A stretch of DNA of 64,000 bases from Olsenella uli (lineage in GTDB: Bacteria; Actinomycetota; Coriobacteriia; Coriobacteriales; Atopobiaceae): the NCBI RefSeq assembly GCF_016899935.1, contig NZ_JACJJK010000002.1:1-64000 (forward strand). The letters run 5' to 3'. The number at the start of each line of letters is the position of its first letter. Within the stretch, counting starts at the first letter, position 1. The translations under genes and the position numbers were made by a program. Under the pieces are notes generated by a model. That model saw nothing but the letters and a program-made list of their open reading frames with translations. It was not told the DNA's origin and searched no databases. This document shows, one piece after another, positions 49,982 to 58,484 of this stretch.

Positions 49982-51740
49982 GGTGACCACCTTCCGTCCC
50001 GCGCACGCTCGCGCGCACGAACATGATTGGACCCTCGCAGCCGGCCGCGGGCCTGACCTCGTAGGCCCCCACGGCGGCCGGCACGATGAAGGTCTCCGCA
50101 TAGTGCACCGTCAGGGGCTCGAAGGCGCCCCCGGGGCTTCTGACCACCGCCTCCGCGCCCGCCACCAGGTTGAGCACGTTGAGCGTCCCGCGCGTGTCCA
50201 GGCGCGCCGACCCGCCGGGCGCCACCGTGTAGCGCCGGCACAGGATGGGCTCGAGCTCATGCAGGCCCGTCACCTCCACGCGGTCGGCGCCGCCGGGCTC
50301 GTCGACGTCATGCGCGCGGTTGACGAGGTTCTTCTCCACCCACTCGGTCGTGCGGTCCCAGCGGATGACCTTGCCCCCATGCTCCAGGTGCACCGGGCGG
50401 GGACGCCCGTCAAGGCCGAGCCGACCCCAGTCCCAGAGCTTGAAGGTGAAGAGGTACGGCGTGGCGCTGATCTCCAGCACCATCGTCCCCGCACCCGAGC
50501 AGTGGACCGTGCCCGCCGGGATGAGAAAGTGGTCGTGCGGCCGTGCCGGGACGCGGTTGACGTAGCGCTCGGCATCGAAGGGGGCGCCGCCGGCGTTGGC
50601 GTCCTCGAGCGCGCCCATCATCTCCCCTGGGTCCACCCCCTCGCGAAGGCCCAGGTAGACGCAGGCCCCTTCCTCCGCGTCCAGGAGGTAGTAGCTCTCG
50701 TCCTGCGTGTAGGCCATGCCGAACTCCCGGCGGATGTAGTCCGTCGTGGGATGGACCTGCAGGCTCAGGTTCTGCCCGCCCATGGTGTCGAGCAGGTCAA
50801 AACGGATGGGGAACTCCGCCCCAAAGCGCGCGTAGACGCCCTCGCCGAGAAGCGCGCGTGGCCTCAGGAGCGTGAGGTCCATGGCGGGCAGGCGCACGAC
50901 GCCGCTCTCCAGATCGAAGGCGATCGCGTTCTCCTCCGGGACGCCGTCGAAGGACCAGGCGTAGTTGGGCGCGTCCGCGGGCAGGCCAAAGCGCTCGCGC
51001 ATCCACTGGCCGCCCCAGACGCCCGGGTCGAAGTAGGGCTCGGTCCTGAAGGGGCGACTGGACGCCGCGTCGAGGGCCTCCTGGAGCGCCGCGCCCGTCA
51101 TGGCCCGCGGGACGCCCCGCTCGTCGGTCCCCACCACGTAGTCCGCCCGTCCGAGCAGGCCCGCCTTGTGCCGGTCGGCGACGCGCCACTCCACGAAGTA
51201 GCCGCGCTTGACCTTGCGCAGCACGTCCTCGTCCCCGTTGTCGCAGCCGTAGCTGGGCATGCCGGCGCGGTAGCGCAGCTGAATCTCCCAGCGCGTCACG
51301 TCCAGGTAGACGAGCACATCGCCGGGATGCACGAGCGCCGCCCCAAAGCCGCAGACGAGCACGAGGCCGCTCACGCCCTCGACGCGCCAGCGCGCAGCGA
51401 GAAGGGCGCGGGCGTCCATGAACTCCTCGAGCCCGCAAAAGCACATGCGGCCGAAGACCCGGTCGTCCGTCAGGAAGGGCTCCATGCGACGCGTAAGCTC
51501 GGCGGGCTCGGGAAAGAGCGTCCGCGTGTCCACGACCGCGTCCGGGCGCAGGCGGACCATCTGCGAGATGACCTCGTCATCCCAGACGCCGGGATAGGAG
51601 TCGCACACCAGGACGCAGCGCCCGCCGTTCTGCGCGCGGACCTCCCCCACGCGCCTAGAGAGCTCGGCGAGAAGGGCGTCATAGCCCACGATCGCCCGGT
51701 GCCCGGGCACGCGCACGGTCGGATGTCTGTCGTATGCCAT
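49965..51740 (-). CDS. Phosphomannose-isomerase-like protein with extra N-terminal domain
   Basis: This 591-residue protein, about twice the length of a simple class I mannose-6-phosphate isomerase, has the cupin isomerase part at about 237-590. It starts YFDPGVWGGQWMRERFG, with LSLQVHPTTDYIRREFG carrying the QVHP zinc ligand and FLIPAGTVHCSGAGTMVLEIS later. The first 230 residues are a separate domain without a clear motif; weak similarity to kinase-like folds is possible. The mannose PTS upstream supports a role on mannose-6-phosphate. It overlaps the HAD gene. Confidence 0.85.
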   Translation of the reverse strand: MAYDRHPTVRVPGHRAIVGYDALLAELSRRVGEVRAQNGGRCVLVCDSYPGVWDDEVISQMVRLRPDAVVDTRTLFPEPAELTRRMEPFLTDDRVFGRMCFCGLEEFMDARALLAARWRVEGVSGLVLVCGFGAALVHPGDVLVYLDVTRWEIQLRYRAGMPSYGCDNGDEDVLRKVKRGYFVEWRVADRHKAGLLGRADYVVGTDERGVPRAMTGAALQEALDAASSRPFRTEPYFDPGVWGGQWMRERFGLPADAPNYAWSFDGVPEENAIAFDLESGVVRLPAMDLTLLRPRALLGEGVYARFGAEFPIRFDLLDTMGGQNLSLQVHPTTDYIRREFGMAYTQDESYYLLDAEEGACVYLGLREGVDPGEMMGALEDANAGGAPFDAERYVNRVPARPHDHFLIPAGTVHCSGAGTMVLEISATPYLFTFKLWDWGRLGLDGRPRPVHLEHGGKVIRWDRTTEWVEKNLVNRAHDVDEPGGADRVEVTGLHELEPILCRRYTVAPGGSARLDTRGTLNVLNLVAGAEAVVRSPGGAFEPLTVHYAETFIVPAAVGAYEVRPAAGCEGPIMFVRASVRGTEGGHHDEEG

Positions 51741-51798
51741 GATCTTCTCTCACTTGATCGTCGCGCGCATTCTCCGGTTATCCCCACGATGCCACCGG

Positions 51799-52182
51799 CT
51801 AGCTGTCGTTCTCCTCGCTCTTGTCGTTCTTCTCGCCTTTCGCGTTCTTCTCGCCGCCCTTGCCCTTCCCGTGCTCGAGGGCCCACTCGTCGAGGTCCAC
51901 GCCGGCAGCCGCGAGGATGTTCCTCACGTTCTTCTTAGCGTTGGTGGTCCCCACCTTGAGGACCGCCGAGACGAGCGCCCCCACGACGAGCAGCACGACC
52001 CCCAGCACGCCAAAGCCCGTCCCGCCCCCGCCGTAGAAGCCCCAGTAGCCCACGATGAAGCCGATGGCCAGAAGCGAGTAGCCGATGCGCAGCCAGACGT
52101 TGAGGCGCTGGATGGCGTCGGTCTGGAGCTTGGCCTCGCGGATGAGGTCGTCGCGGGTCCAGTTGGAGGTGTCGAGTGCCAT
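51799..52182 (-). CDS. Small membrane protein with lysine/glutamate-rich tail
   Basis: This 127-residue protein has two membrane helices (IGYSLLAIGFIVGYWGFYGGG and GFGVLGVVLLVVGALVSAVLKVG), then a short helix and a tail GGEKNAKGEKNDKSEEN. The tail is coded by two in-frame copies of the 12-mer GTTCTTCTCGCC read on the other strand, so repeat expansion may have shaped it. It lies between the PTS IID and isomerase genes. I do not recognise the family. Confidence 0.75.
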   Translation of the reverse strand: MALDTSNWTRDDLIREAKLQTDAIQRLNVWLRIGYSLLAIGFIVGYWGFYGGGGTGFGVLGVVLLVVGALVSAVLKVGTTNAKKNVRNILAAAGVDLDEWALEHGKGKGGEKNAKGEKNDKSEENDS

Positions 52183-52204
52183 GGGAGTTCCTCTCTATGG
52201 GGCT

Positions 52205-52235
52205 GCCCGGGCCGCAGGGGAGATGCGGCCCGGGC
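52205..52235 (-). terminator. Hairpin after the PTS IID gene
   Basis: A perfect 12-bp stem (GCCCGGGCCGCA, 52205-52216, with 52224-52235) and a 7-base loop lie about 45 bp after the IID stop. There is no T-run. It may partly end the PTS transcript before the smaller genes that follow. Confidence 0.6.
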
Positions 52236-52280
52236 TCTGAAGGAGGACGCTCAAGCGAGCGTTCAGCGGTCGTGCGGGCC

Positions 52281-53132
52281 TTACGCGGCCGTGGCGATCG
52301 TGGCGGCGCCGAAGAAGCCACAGCACGCGCCGAGGAAGGCGATCACGAGCAGGATGAGCATCGTGATGATCGGGCTGACCTTCTTCTTGGACATGAGCCA
52401 CCAGCAGAAGACCGTGAAGATCAGGGGCAGCAGCTTGGGGTAGATGCCGTCGAGCGTGCCCTGCAGGGTTCCGCCGCCCGGGAGCGTGAGGGCCGTGGTG
52501 ATGGAGACCCACGTGGCGTCAACCGCACCGATGACGATCGTGCCGACCATCACGATGGCCTCGCGCAGGGCCTGGGCGTTGGGGCCCACGAGGGCCTCCA
52601 CGGCATCACCGCCGAGCTTGTAGCCCTGGTAGTAGGCGAAACGCATGCCGAAGTAGGCGAGCAGGTTCCAGACCACGATATAGAAGATCGGGCCGAGCAC
52701 GGACCCGCCCTCGGAGAGGCCCATGGCGATGCCGAGCAGGATCGGGATCAGCGTGCCCACGATCAGGGAGTCGCCGATGCCGGCGAGCGGGCCCATGAGG
52801 CCGGCACGGATGCCGTTGATCGTATCGTCATCGACGGGCTGGCCGTTGGCGCGCGCCTCCTCGAGGCCCACGGTGACGCCGACGATCATGGTGCCGATCT
52901 GCGGCTCGGTGTTGAAGAACGCGGAGTAGGTCTGGAGGGCCTTGGTCTGGTCGTCCTTATTGTCGTAGAGGTCCTCGACGATCGGCAGCATGGAGACCAG
53001 GTAGCCGAAGGTCTGCATGTGCTCCTGCGAGAAGCACGTGAGGTTGCCGTAGTACCAGTTGCGGAAGGACTTGGCGAGGGCCTTCTTGGAGACCTTGCGG
53101 CCGTCCTTCTGATCGGCGGTGGTGTCAGCCAT
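52281..53132 (-). CDS. PTS mannose/fructose/sorbose family, IID component
   Basis: This 283-residue membrane protein of the mannose-class PTS has features including ALAKSFRNWYYGNLTCFSQEHMQTFGYLVSMLPIV at the start and PLAGIGDSLIVGTLIPILLGIA. It forms the translocator with IIC. The ATG overlaps the IIC stop codon as TAATG. It is the last of the four PTS genes in order IIA-IIB-IIC-IID. The exact hexose is not certain. Confidence 0.95.
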   Translation of the reverse strand: MADTTADQKDGRKVSKKALAKSFRNWYYGNLTCFSQEHMQTFGYLVSMLPIVEDLYDNKDDQTKALQTYSAFFNTEPQIGTMIVGVTVGLEEARANGQPVDDDTINGIRAGLMGPLAGIGDSLIVGTLIPILLGIAMGLSEGGSVLGPIFYIVVWNLLAYFGMRFAYYQGYKLGGDAVEALVGPNAQALREAIVMVGTIVIGAVDATWVSITTALTLPGGGTLQGTLDGIYPKLLPLIFTVFCWWLMSKKKVSPIITMLILLVIAFLGACCGFFGAATIATAA

Positions 53133-53995
53133 TAGATGTCCTCCTCATCCTCGTCGTCAACGGTGGAGGCGTTGAGCGCACCTGCGGCGCCCACGCGCTC
53201 GACCTTCAGGCGCAGCGTAGTGATCTCGTAGTTGATGAGCGCGAAGAAGCAGGCGATCGCGGAGGCGGCGATGAGGTTGCAGCCCATGACCGCAGCGAGC
53301 GTGAAGCCGAAGAAGAACGGCAGGAAGTCGGTGGCCTTGGTGATGACCTGCTTGAGCAGGATGGCGATACCGACGCAGGGAAGCAGCGAACCCACGGCGA
53401 ACAGGGTCTTCATGGGGATGCCGTCCATGGGCAGGCTCGCCAGCAGGTTGTTCACCGCGTCGCCGCCAAAGTAGACGAGCAGGAACGTGGGCAGGAAGGA
53501 GCAGATGATGTGGGAGATCCAGGGCAGGACCATGTCGACGAGGTAGAGCTTGTGGGTGTCGCCCTTCTCGAGCCACTTCCAGCCCATGGCCTGCCAGGCC
53601 AGGTTGATCGTCGCGGTGCCGTAGAACAGGATGGCGCCGAGGGTGCCGCACGTGGCGCCGAGCGAGGTCGCGAGGGCCGCAGCCTCCGCGCTGCCGGCGT
53701 CAAGCCCCTGGGCCTTGACGGCGATGAGGGCGAGCGGGATGCCGATGTAGCAGGCCGCGCGGACGTCGGCCGAGACGGTGCCGCCGGGGGTGACGAGGGC
53801 GATGTAGACCACCTGGATGGCCATGCCGACGAGAATGCCGTCGGTGACGTCACCCAGGATGATGCCGACCACCAGGCCGGCGACGAGCGGGCGGCCGAGC
53901 GTGTAGTTGCCGATGGACGTGCCGCCGAGGCCGGGCATCGAGGCCAGGCAGGCGAACAGTCCGAGCAATGCGGCCTGGAACGCGTTGATTACCAT
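53132..53995 (-). CDS. PTS mannose/fructose/sorbose family, IIC component
   Basis: This 287-residue membrane protein is the transport channel partner of IID. Conserved stretches are INAFQAALLGLFACLASMPGLGG, RPLVAGLVVGIILGDVTDGILVGMAIQVVYIAL and GGTVSADVRAACYIGIPLAL. ATG 53995 follows AAAGGTGG; a GTG 9 bp earlier is less likely. A stable hairpin lies in the gap between this gene and IIB. Confidence 0.95.
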   Translation of the reverse strand: MVINAFQAALLGLFACLASMPGLGGTSIGNYTLGRPLVAGLVVGIILGDVTDGILVGMAIQVVYIALVTPGGTVSADVRAACYIGIPLALIAVKAQGLDAGSAEAAALATSLGATCGTLGAILFYGTATINLAWQAMGWKWLEKGDTHKLYLVDMVLPWISHIICSFLPTFLLVYFGGDAVNNLLASLPMDGIPMKTLFAVGSLLPCVGIAILLKQVITKATDFLPFFFGFTLAAVMGCNLIAASAIACFFALINYEITTLRLKVERVGAAGALNASTVDDEDEEDI

Positions 53996-54047
53996 ACGTA
54001 CCACCTTTCTAGTGCGTGGGCCCGTGAGGGCTCCTGCAGCCTGTCAC

Positions 54048-54073
54048 CGGGCGCCCTCCCGGGCGGGCGCCCG
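54048..54073 (-). other. Hairpin between PTS IIB and IIC genes
   Basis: CGGGCGCCC (54048-54056) pairs perfectly with GGGCGCCCG (54065-54073) around an 8-base loop. It falls in the 99-bp gap in the operon and may set different amounts of the soluble IIA/IIB and membrane IIC/IID messages. Confidence 0.55.
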
Positions 54074-54094
54074 ATGTCGTGCACGAAGCGAGGG

Positions 54095-54598
54095 CTAGTC
54101 GGTGTAGCCGAACTGGCCGCGGAACTTGTCCCAGGGGCCCGTCTCCTTGTCGGGGATCAGGCGGAAGTCCACGGCGTAGCCCTTCTTGGAGATGGCCTCC
54201 AGGGCGTCGGCCTCCTCCTGGGTGATGGACTGGTTGTTGCCGATCTTGGTGGTGCCGGGACGGTCGTTGCAGGGCCCCACGATGACGGTCTTGACGTCAT
54301 CGGGCACAAAGCCAAAGTTCACGAGGATCTCGGCCATGTCCACCGGGTTCTTGGTGATCAGGAAGTAGCGGGTCTTGCTGTCGAGGACGGTCTGGGCCTT
54401 CTCCTTGAAGTGGTCCATCGTCCAGACGAAGGTCTTCTTGTCCGGCGCTGCGCTCTTGTAGGCGCTCTTGAGCACCGGGTTGGACGCCGCGGCATCGTTG
54501 ACGGCGATGATGCCGTCGCAGGGGTACTCGACCGCCCAGCGCGTGACGGTCTGACCGTGGATCATGCGGTCGTCGATGCGAACGAACGAAACTGCCAT
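54095..54598 (-). CDS. PTS mannose/fructose/sorbose family, IIB component
   Basis: This 167-residue soluble phosphocarrier opens SFVRIDDRMIHGQTVTRW, with phospho-accepting histidine H14. It takes phosphate from IIA and passes it to the sugar during transport. ATG 54598 follows GAAGGAG; an earlier start would add six residues. The gene lies 45 bp after the IIA gene. Confidence 0.95.
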   Translation of the reverse strand: MAVSFVRIDDRMIHGQTVTRWAVEYPCDGIIAVNDAAASNPVLKSAYKSAAPDKKTFVWTMDHFKEKAQTVLDSKTRYFLITKNPVDMAEILVNFGFVPDDVKTVIVGPCNDRPGTTKIGNNQSITQEEADALEAISKKGYAVDFRLIPDKETGPWDKFRGQFGYTD

Positions 54599-54643
54599 GT
54601 CTGCTCCTTCTCTCATGCAGCGGACCTTCCGCCGCGCTTCTTA

Positions 54644-55075
54644 CTAGAGGTCCTCGTCCTCGTCATTGTCGCCGAGGTCGAGCTCGACCTCGCGCATGGC
54701 CGCCTGGCCCTCGGAGACAGCGGAGGCGCAGAGGGCCATCGGATCGTCCGTCTGCAGGTCAAAGGCCGCCGTGAGCGCCATCGGCAGGCTCACGCCGCCA
54801 AAGGCGCGCGTGCGGGCGAGCAGCCCGCGCCCGGCGAGCACGTTGAGGGCGTTGGTGAGCGGGGACCCGCCGATGATGTCGCCCATGACGATGACCTCGT
54901 CGCCCTCGCCGATCTTCTCGACCACCTTCTCCAGCTCGGCGACGTACTCGTCGGCGCCCTCGCCGTCGCGCAGGCTGCAGCTCAGGATGTCCTCGCGCTT
55001 GCCCACCAGCATGTCGAGCACGCTGTGCAGGCCCGGCGCGAACGTGCCGTGGCTCACCAGAAGCAGATACCTCAT
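54644..55075 (-). CDS. PTS mannose/fructose/sorbose family, IIA component
   Basis: This 143-residue IIA of the mannose class has the active-site histidine in LLLVSHGTFAPGL (H9). MGDIIGGSPLTNALNVL is the family-typical loop, and an acidic tail follows. It is the first gene of the PTS operon, separated from the upstream hydrolase gene by 455 bp of regulatory and repeat DNA. Confidence 0.94.
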   Translation of the reverse strand: MRYLLLVSHGTFAPGLHSVLDMLVGKREDILSCSLRDGEGADEYVAELEKVVEKIGEGDEVIVMGDIIGGSPLTNALNVLAGRGLLARTRAFGGVSLPMALTAAFDLQTDDPMALCASAVSEGQAAMREVELDLGDNDEDEDL

Positions 55076-55144
55076 GTCGTTTCCTCTCGCGTGATTGTCG
55101 GGGCCGCTTTTCAGGTCCCTGTTCGTGATTTGATTGTTGCTATT

Positions 55145-55215
55145 AACTATTAACGGGGCAATCGGATAGTTGCCAGCGGTAACTATTCGTCGGTTAACGG
55201 TAGCAACTATTTCGG
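55145..55215 (-). promoter_or_regulatory. PTS operon upstream region with repeated ACTAT/ATAGT sites
   Basis: AACTAT or its complement occurs at 55145, 55165, 55181 and 55205 in an A+T-rich stretch, several inside longer matches (TTAACTATTAAC, GGTAACTATTCG, AGCAACTATTTC). They look like multiple sites for one repressor or activator. No clear -35/-10 pair could be fixed. The remainder of the gap (55250-55540) is a repeat array. Confidence 0.5.
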
Positions 55216-55249
55216 TTTGAAACTACAATCACGGCATACCGAGGCGTGG

Positions 55250-55543
55250 CCTTCTAGGAAAAGACGGCCTTGTACCAGCGGATTCTCATAATTCGCGCCC
55301 TTGTCGCATGGGTGTCTAAGAAAACGGGACCTTGGCCACCGGAACCGGCCTACAGGTGCGCACGGGCGGGAATTCCTAGAGTCGCGCGGTACACGGGCGG
55401 CGATTCCGGGACGCCACCGGGACAACCCCGGCGATTTTCGGAAGGGCTCGCGACAAGGGCGGCGATTCCCGGACGCCGCCGGAACAACCCCGGCGATTCC
55501 CGGACCGCGCGGCGACAAGAACGCCGATTCCTAGAATCGCTCC
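55250..55543. repeat. 31-bp-period direct-then-inverted repeat array D2
   Basis: Three direct units have anchors at 55254, 55285 and 55316. After an unclear stretch come six inverted units with anchors at 55376, 55407, 55438, 55469, 55500 and 55531, every step exactly 31 bp. The CTAG of the last unit provides the TAG stop codon of the hydrolase gene. The units are degenerate, not identical. Confidence 0.9.
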
Positions 55544-56556
55544 GCCCAACGGCCGAGAAACGCGCCCACGGCGCCCCAGTAGCGCCCCGGGTCGGCGAAG
55601 ACGGAGCAGCAGTGACCAGCGCCCGAGAAGGTCACGAGCTCGTGGCCCGTCCCCGCAGCCGCGAGCTCATGGGCCATCGCGACGGGGACCACGCGGTCGA
55701 GCTCGCCGTGGAGCAGCAGCACCGGCACCCGCACGTGCGCGAGCGCGTCGACCGGACGGGCGAGGCGCAGGTCGTACCCGCCGGGCGCGCGCAGGAGCCG
55801 GCGGCGCGCGACGTCGAGCAGCGGGTGCGCCGCGACCGGTGGCGTCCCGAGCGAGCCCGTCTCCACGACGTTTTCCGCCGCGCGCCAGAAGTCGGCGTAG
55901 CCCGAGTCCGCCACGCAGGCGAAGACCTGCGGCGGGAGGTCCTTCTCGGCAGAAGCCATGAGGCAGGAGGCGGCGCCCATCGAGATGCCCATGAGCGCCA
56001 CGCGGGCGCCCTCCCCCGCCCGGGCCGTGACCCAGCGGGCCCACGCCACGAGGTCGCGCCGGTCGAGCCAGCCGCAGCCCACCCAGTCCCCGCCGCTCGC
56101 CCCGTGGGCACGCAGGTCGCAGAAGAGCAGGTTGAAGCCCATGTCGGCAAGCCGCCGGGCGAAGGTGAGGCCGGCGCGCCAGTTGTCGTGGTAGCCATGG
56201 GCAAAGACGACCCAGCGCGGGGAGTCCGGCCGGCACGCGAGCGCGTGGCCGACGAGGCGGGTCCCGTCGTCGGAGGCCACGGACACGTCCTCCACGCCTG
56301 CGGGCAGCTGATGCAGCCAGCGCCAGGTACGGTCGGCCTCCTCGGCGCGGTCCCACTCCATGACCTCCCCCTCGTGCGCGGAGAGGCCCGGGGACATGTC
56401 GCGCACGCGCGCGTCGCCGCCCCCGCCGAGGTAGGGCCCCAGCTCCTCGGAGCCCAGGTCGCGCTGCGGCCCCAGGACCGCCGGCAGCAGCCTGCCGGCG
56501 AGCGCCGCCGCGACGAGCCCACGAACGGCCGACGGCCTCCTGTTCCTCTCGTTCAT
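55531..56556 (-). CDS. Alpha/beta hydrolase, membrane-anchored or secreted
   Basis: This 341-residue alpha/beta hydrolase has an oxyanion loop VVFAHGYHDNW, nucleophile elbow LMGISMGAAS (GxSxG), the acid in the LLHGELDRVVP region and the histidine in SGAGHCCS. A positively charged N-terminus and a short hydrophobic stretch (VRGLVAAALAGRLLPAVLG) suggest membrane association. The substrate is unknown. ATG 56556 follows GAGGAGG, 8 bp after the phosphatase gene. Its stop codon lies in repeat array D2. Confidence 0.88.
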   Translation of the reverse strand: MNERNRRPSAVRGLVAAALAGRLLPAVLGPQRDLGSEELGPYLGGGGDARVRDMSPGLSAHEGEVMEWDRAEEADRTWRWLHQLPAGVEDVSVASDDGTRLVGHALACRPDSPRWVVFAHGYHDNWRAGLTFARRLADMGFNLLFCDLRAHGASGGDWVGCGWLDRRDLVAWARWVTARAGEGARVALMGISMGAASCLMASAEKDLPPQVFACVADSGYADFWRAAENVVETGSLGTPPVAAHPLLDVARRRLLRAPGGYDLRLARPVDALAHVRVPVLLLHGELDRVVPVAMAHELAAAGTGHELVTFSGAGHCCSVFADPGRYWGAVGAFLGRWAERF

Positions 56557-56564
56557 AGGCCTCC

Positions 56565-57011
56565 TCACAGCGCGGCGAGCAGCGCCTCGCACCCGGCGAG
56601 CACGTCGCGGTACGTGGCGTCGAAGTCGCCGGTGTACCAGGGGTCGGCCACGTCGCCGGGCCGGCCGGTCCAGTCGAGCAGCCGGCTCACCTTGCCGTCC
56701 GGGTCGGCGCCGAGGATCCGCCGCAGGCCCCGGGCGTTCTCCGCGTCCATATAGATGATGTGGTCCCACGAGCCGTACTCGTCGCGCCTGACCTGCCGCG
56801 CCCGGTGCCGCCCGACCGGGATCCCCTCCGCGCGCAGCTTGGACACGGTCCCGTGATGGGGCGGGTTGCCGAGCTCCTCGCGGCTCGTCGCGGCGGAGTC
56901 GATCGTGAACTCGTCCGCGCGGCCGACGCGGCGGGCGAGCTCCTCCATCACGAACTGGGCCATCGTCGAACGGCAGACGTTGCCGTGGCAGACAAAGAGG
57001 ATGCGGATCAT
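56565..57011 (-). CDS. Low-molecular-weight protein-tyrosine phosphatase
   Basis: This 148-residue phosphatase carries the signature VCHGNVCRS (CX5R; catalytic C8, R14) at the start and the acid loop DPWYTGDF near residue 123. Such enzymes reverse tyrosine phosphorylation, for example in capsule or wall polysaccharide control. The hydrolase gene follows by 8 bp and the carboxypeptidase gene is just upstream. Confidence 0.94.
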   Translation of the reverse strand: MIRILFVCHGNVCRSTMAQFVMEELARRVGRADEFTIDSAATSREELGNPPHHGTVSKLRAEGIPVGRHRARQVRRDEYGSWDHIIYMDAENARGLRRILGADPDGKVSRLLDWTGRPGDVADPWYTGDFDATYRDVLAGCEALLAAL

Positions 57012-57053
57012 GGAGAGCCTTTCGGGAGACGCGGGCGCTATTCGGTCATGACG

Positions 57054-58475
57054 CTAGCGCCGCAGGTGGCTGCCGCCGTGCCGGCCGCGCTGCGCAGGGG
57101 TCGCCTTCCGGCGCGACGGCCCGGCGCCGCGACGGCGAGCGTCGGCGGCCCGGCGACGGTGCACGTGGGCGTGAACGCCCGCCACGAGCCCGACGACAAG
57201 GACCAGCGCGACCACCGCCGCGACGGCGTACATGACGAGGGTCGGGTTGTTGGTGACCCACCAGTCCACATAGGCCGGGATCGAGAGGGACATCGCGTGC
57301 GCCACGCCCGCCGAGACCGTGCCGAGCCGCCGCTCGCCAAGGGCGACCGAGACCGTGCCGAGCTCGCGGCCCTCGCTGACCGGCGCCTGGATCGAGCCGC
57401 TCCACGACGGCGTGAGCGTCAGGTCGTCGATCGTGGTGTCGGCCGGGACCGTGGCGTAGATGGTCGTCGTGGCCGCCGCGTCGACCTTCTCGCCGTCGCT
57501 CGAAAGGGTCACCCCGACCTCGCCCACGACGTCGCCGATGCGCACGACGTCGCCGGTCCGCCAGGCCCCGAAGCCCCACTCCAGAAGCGAGCGCATGTCG
57601 TAGAAGCTGCCCGCCACGCCGTCGGCGTCCTCCTCCATCGGCGCGCCGAGCACGACGCCAATGAGGGTCCGGCCGTCGCGCTGCGCCTCGGTGATGAGGC
57701 AGCGGCCCGCGTCGTAGGTCGAGCCAGTCTTGCTCGCCACGATCGCGTCGCCCATGTAGACGGGGCTCTCCGGGTCGAGCAGCGTGTCGGTGTTCTCGAG
57801 CGTGCGGGCCTCGTTGTCCCCCGTGGCGGGGATGTCCCAGGTCGCGCTGCCCGCGATCTCCGCGAACTCGGGGTGCTTGAGCGCCTCCTCGAACATGAGC
57901 AGGAGGTCGTGGGCCGTCGAGTAGTGGTCGTCGTCGTGCAGGCCGCAGGGGTTGACGAAGTGCGTGCCCGTGCACCCGAGCTCGACTGCCCGCTCGTTCA
58001 TCATGTCGACGAAGTCGTGCCAGTCCCCGCCCGCGACGTAGCGCGCGAGCACGTAGGAGGCGTCGTTGCCGGAGGGGATGAGCAGGCAGGCCAGAAGGTC
58101 GCGGACGCTCAGCGTGTCGCCCACCTTGAGGCCCGCCACCGAGCTGTCCCAGGTGACCTCGTCGAGGTCGTGCTCCTCCACGGTGACCATGTCGTCGAGG
58201 TCGGCGTTCTCGAGCACCAGGAGCGCCGTCATGACCTTGGTGATCGAGGCGGGGTAGGCGCGCTCGTCGGCCCCCTGCGCGTAGAGCGTCGTGTTGGTCT
58301 CGCGCTCGACGAGCAGGGCCCGGGTGCAGGAGAGCGCCGGCGGCTCGTCGGCGGACCAGGTCGCCTCGGGCGCGTCCTCTGCGGCGGCGGGCGCGGGCGC
58401 GGCCCCCAGCGCGCACGCGAGGGCGAGCAGCAGGACGAGAAGCGCGGCGAGGTGCGCGCGGCGGCTGGTCTTCAC
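57054..58475 (-). CDS. Serine-type D-Ala-D-Ala carboxypeptidase (penicillin-binding protein, S11 family)
   Basis: This 473-residue peptidoglycan D,D-carboxypeptidase has an N-terminal signal peptide (about 1-32) and the three active-site motifs: SITK (S77, K80), SGN (135-137) and KTGS (249-252). A C-terminal beta-rich region follows, then a membrane helix (VMYAVAAVVALVLVVGLVAGV) and a basic tail. It trims the stem peptide of the wall and is anchored at its C-terminus. The gene starts 9 bp after uppP ends. Confidence 0.94.
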   Translation of the reverse strand: MKTSRRAHLAALLVLLLALACALGAAPAPAAAEDAPEATWSADEPPALSCTRALLVERETNTTLYAQGADERAYPASITKVMTALLVLENADLDDMVTVEEHDLDEVTWDSSVAGLKVGDTLSVRDLLACLLIPSGNDASYVLARYVAGGDWHDFVDMMNERAVELGCTGTHFVNPCGLHDDDHYSTAHDLLLMFEEALKHPEFAEIAGSATWDIPATGDNEARTLENTDTLLDPESPVYMGDAIVASKTGSTYDAGRCLITEAQRDGRTLIGVVLGAPMEEDADGVAGSFYDMRSLLEWGFGAWRTGDVVRIGDVVGEVGVTLSSDGEKVDAAATTTIYATVPADTTIDDLTLTPSWSGSIQAPVSEGRELGTVSVALGERRLGTVSAGVAHAMSLSIPAYVDWWVTNNPTLVMYAVAAVVALVLVVGLVAGVHAHVHRRRAADARRRGAGPSRRKATPAQRGRHGGSHLRR

Positions 58476-58484
58476 GGCAACCCC

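Noticed and set aside
55250-55543. CRISPR array
   Set aside because: The units keep a constant period but no segment is identical between units, orientation flips within the array, there are no unique spacers between fixed repeats and no cas gene is nearby.
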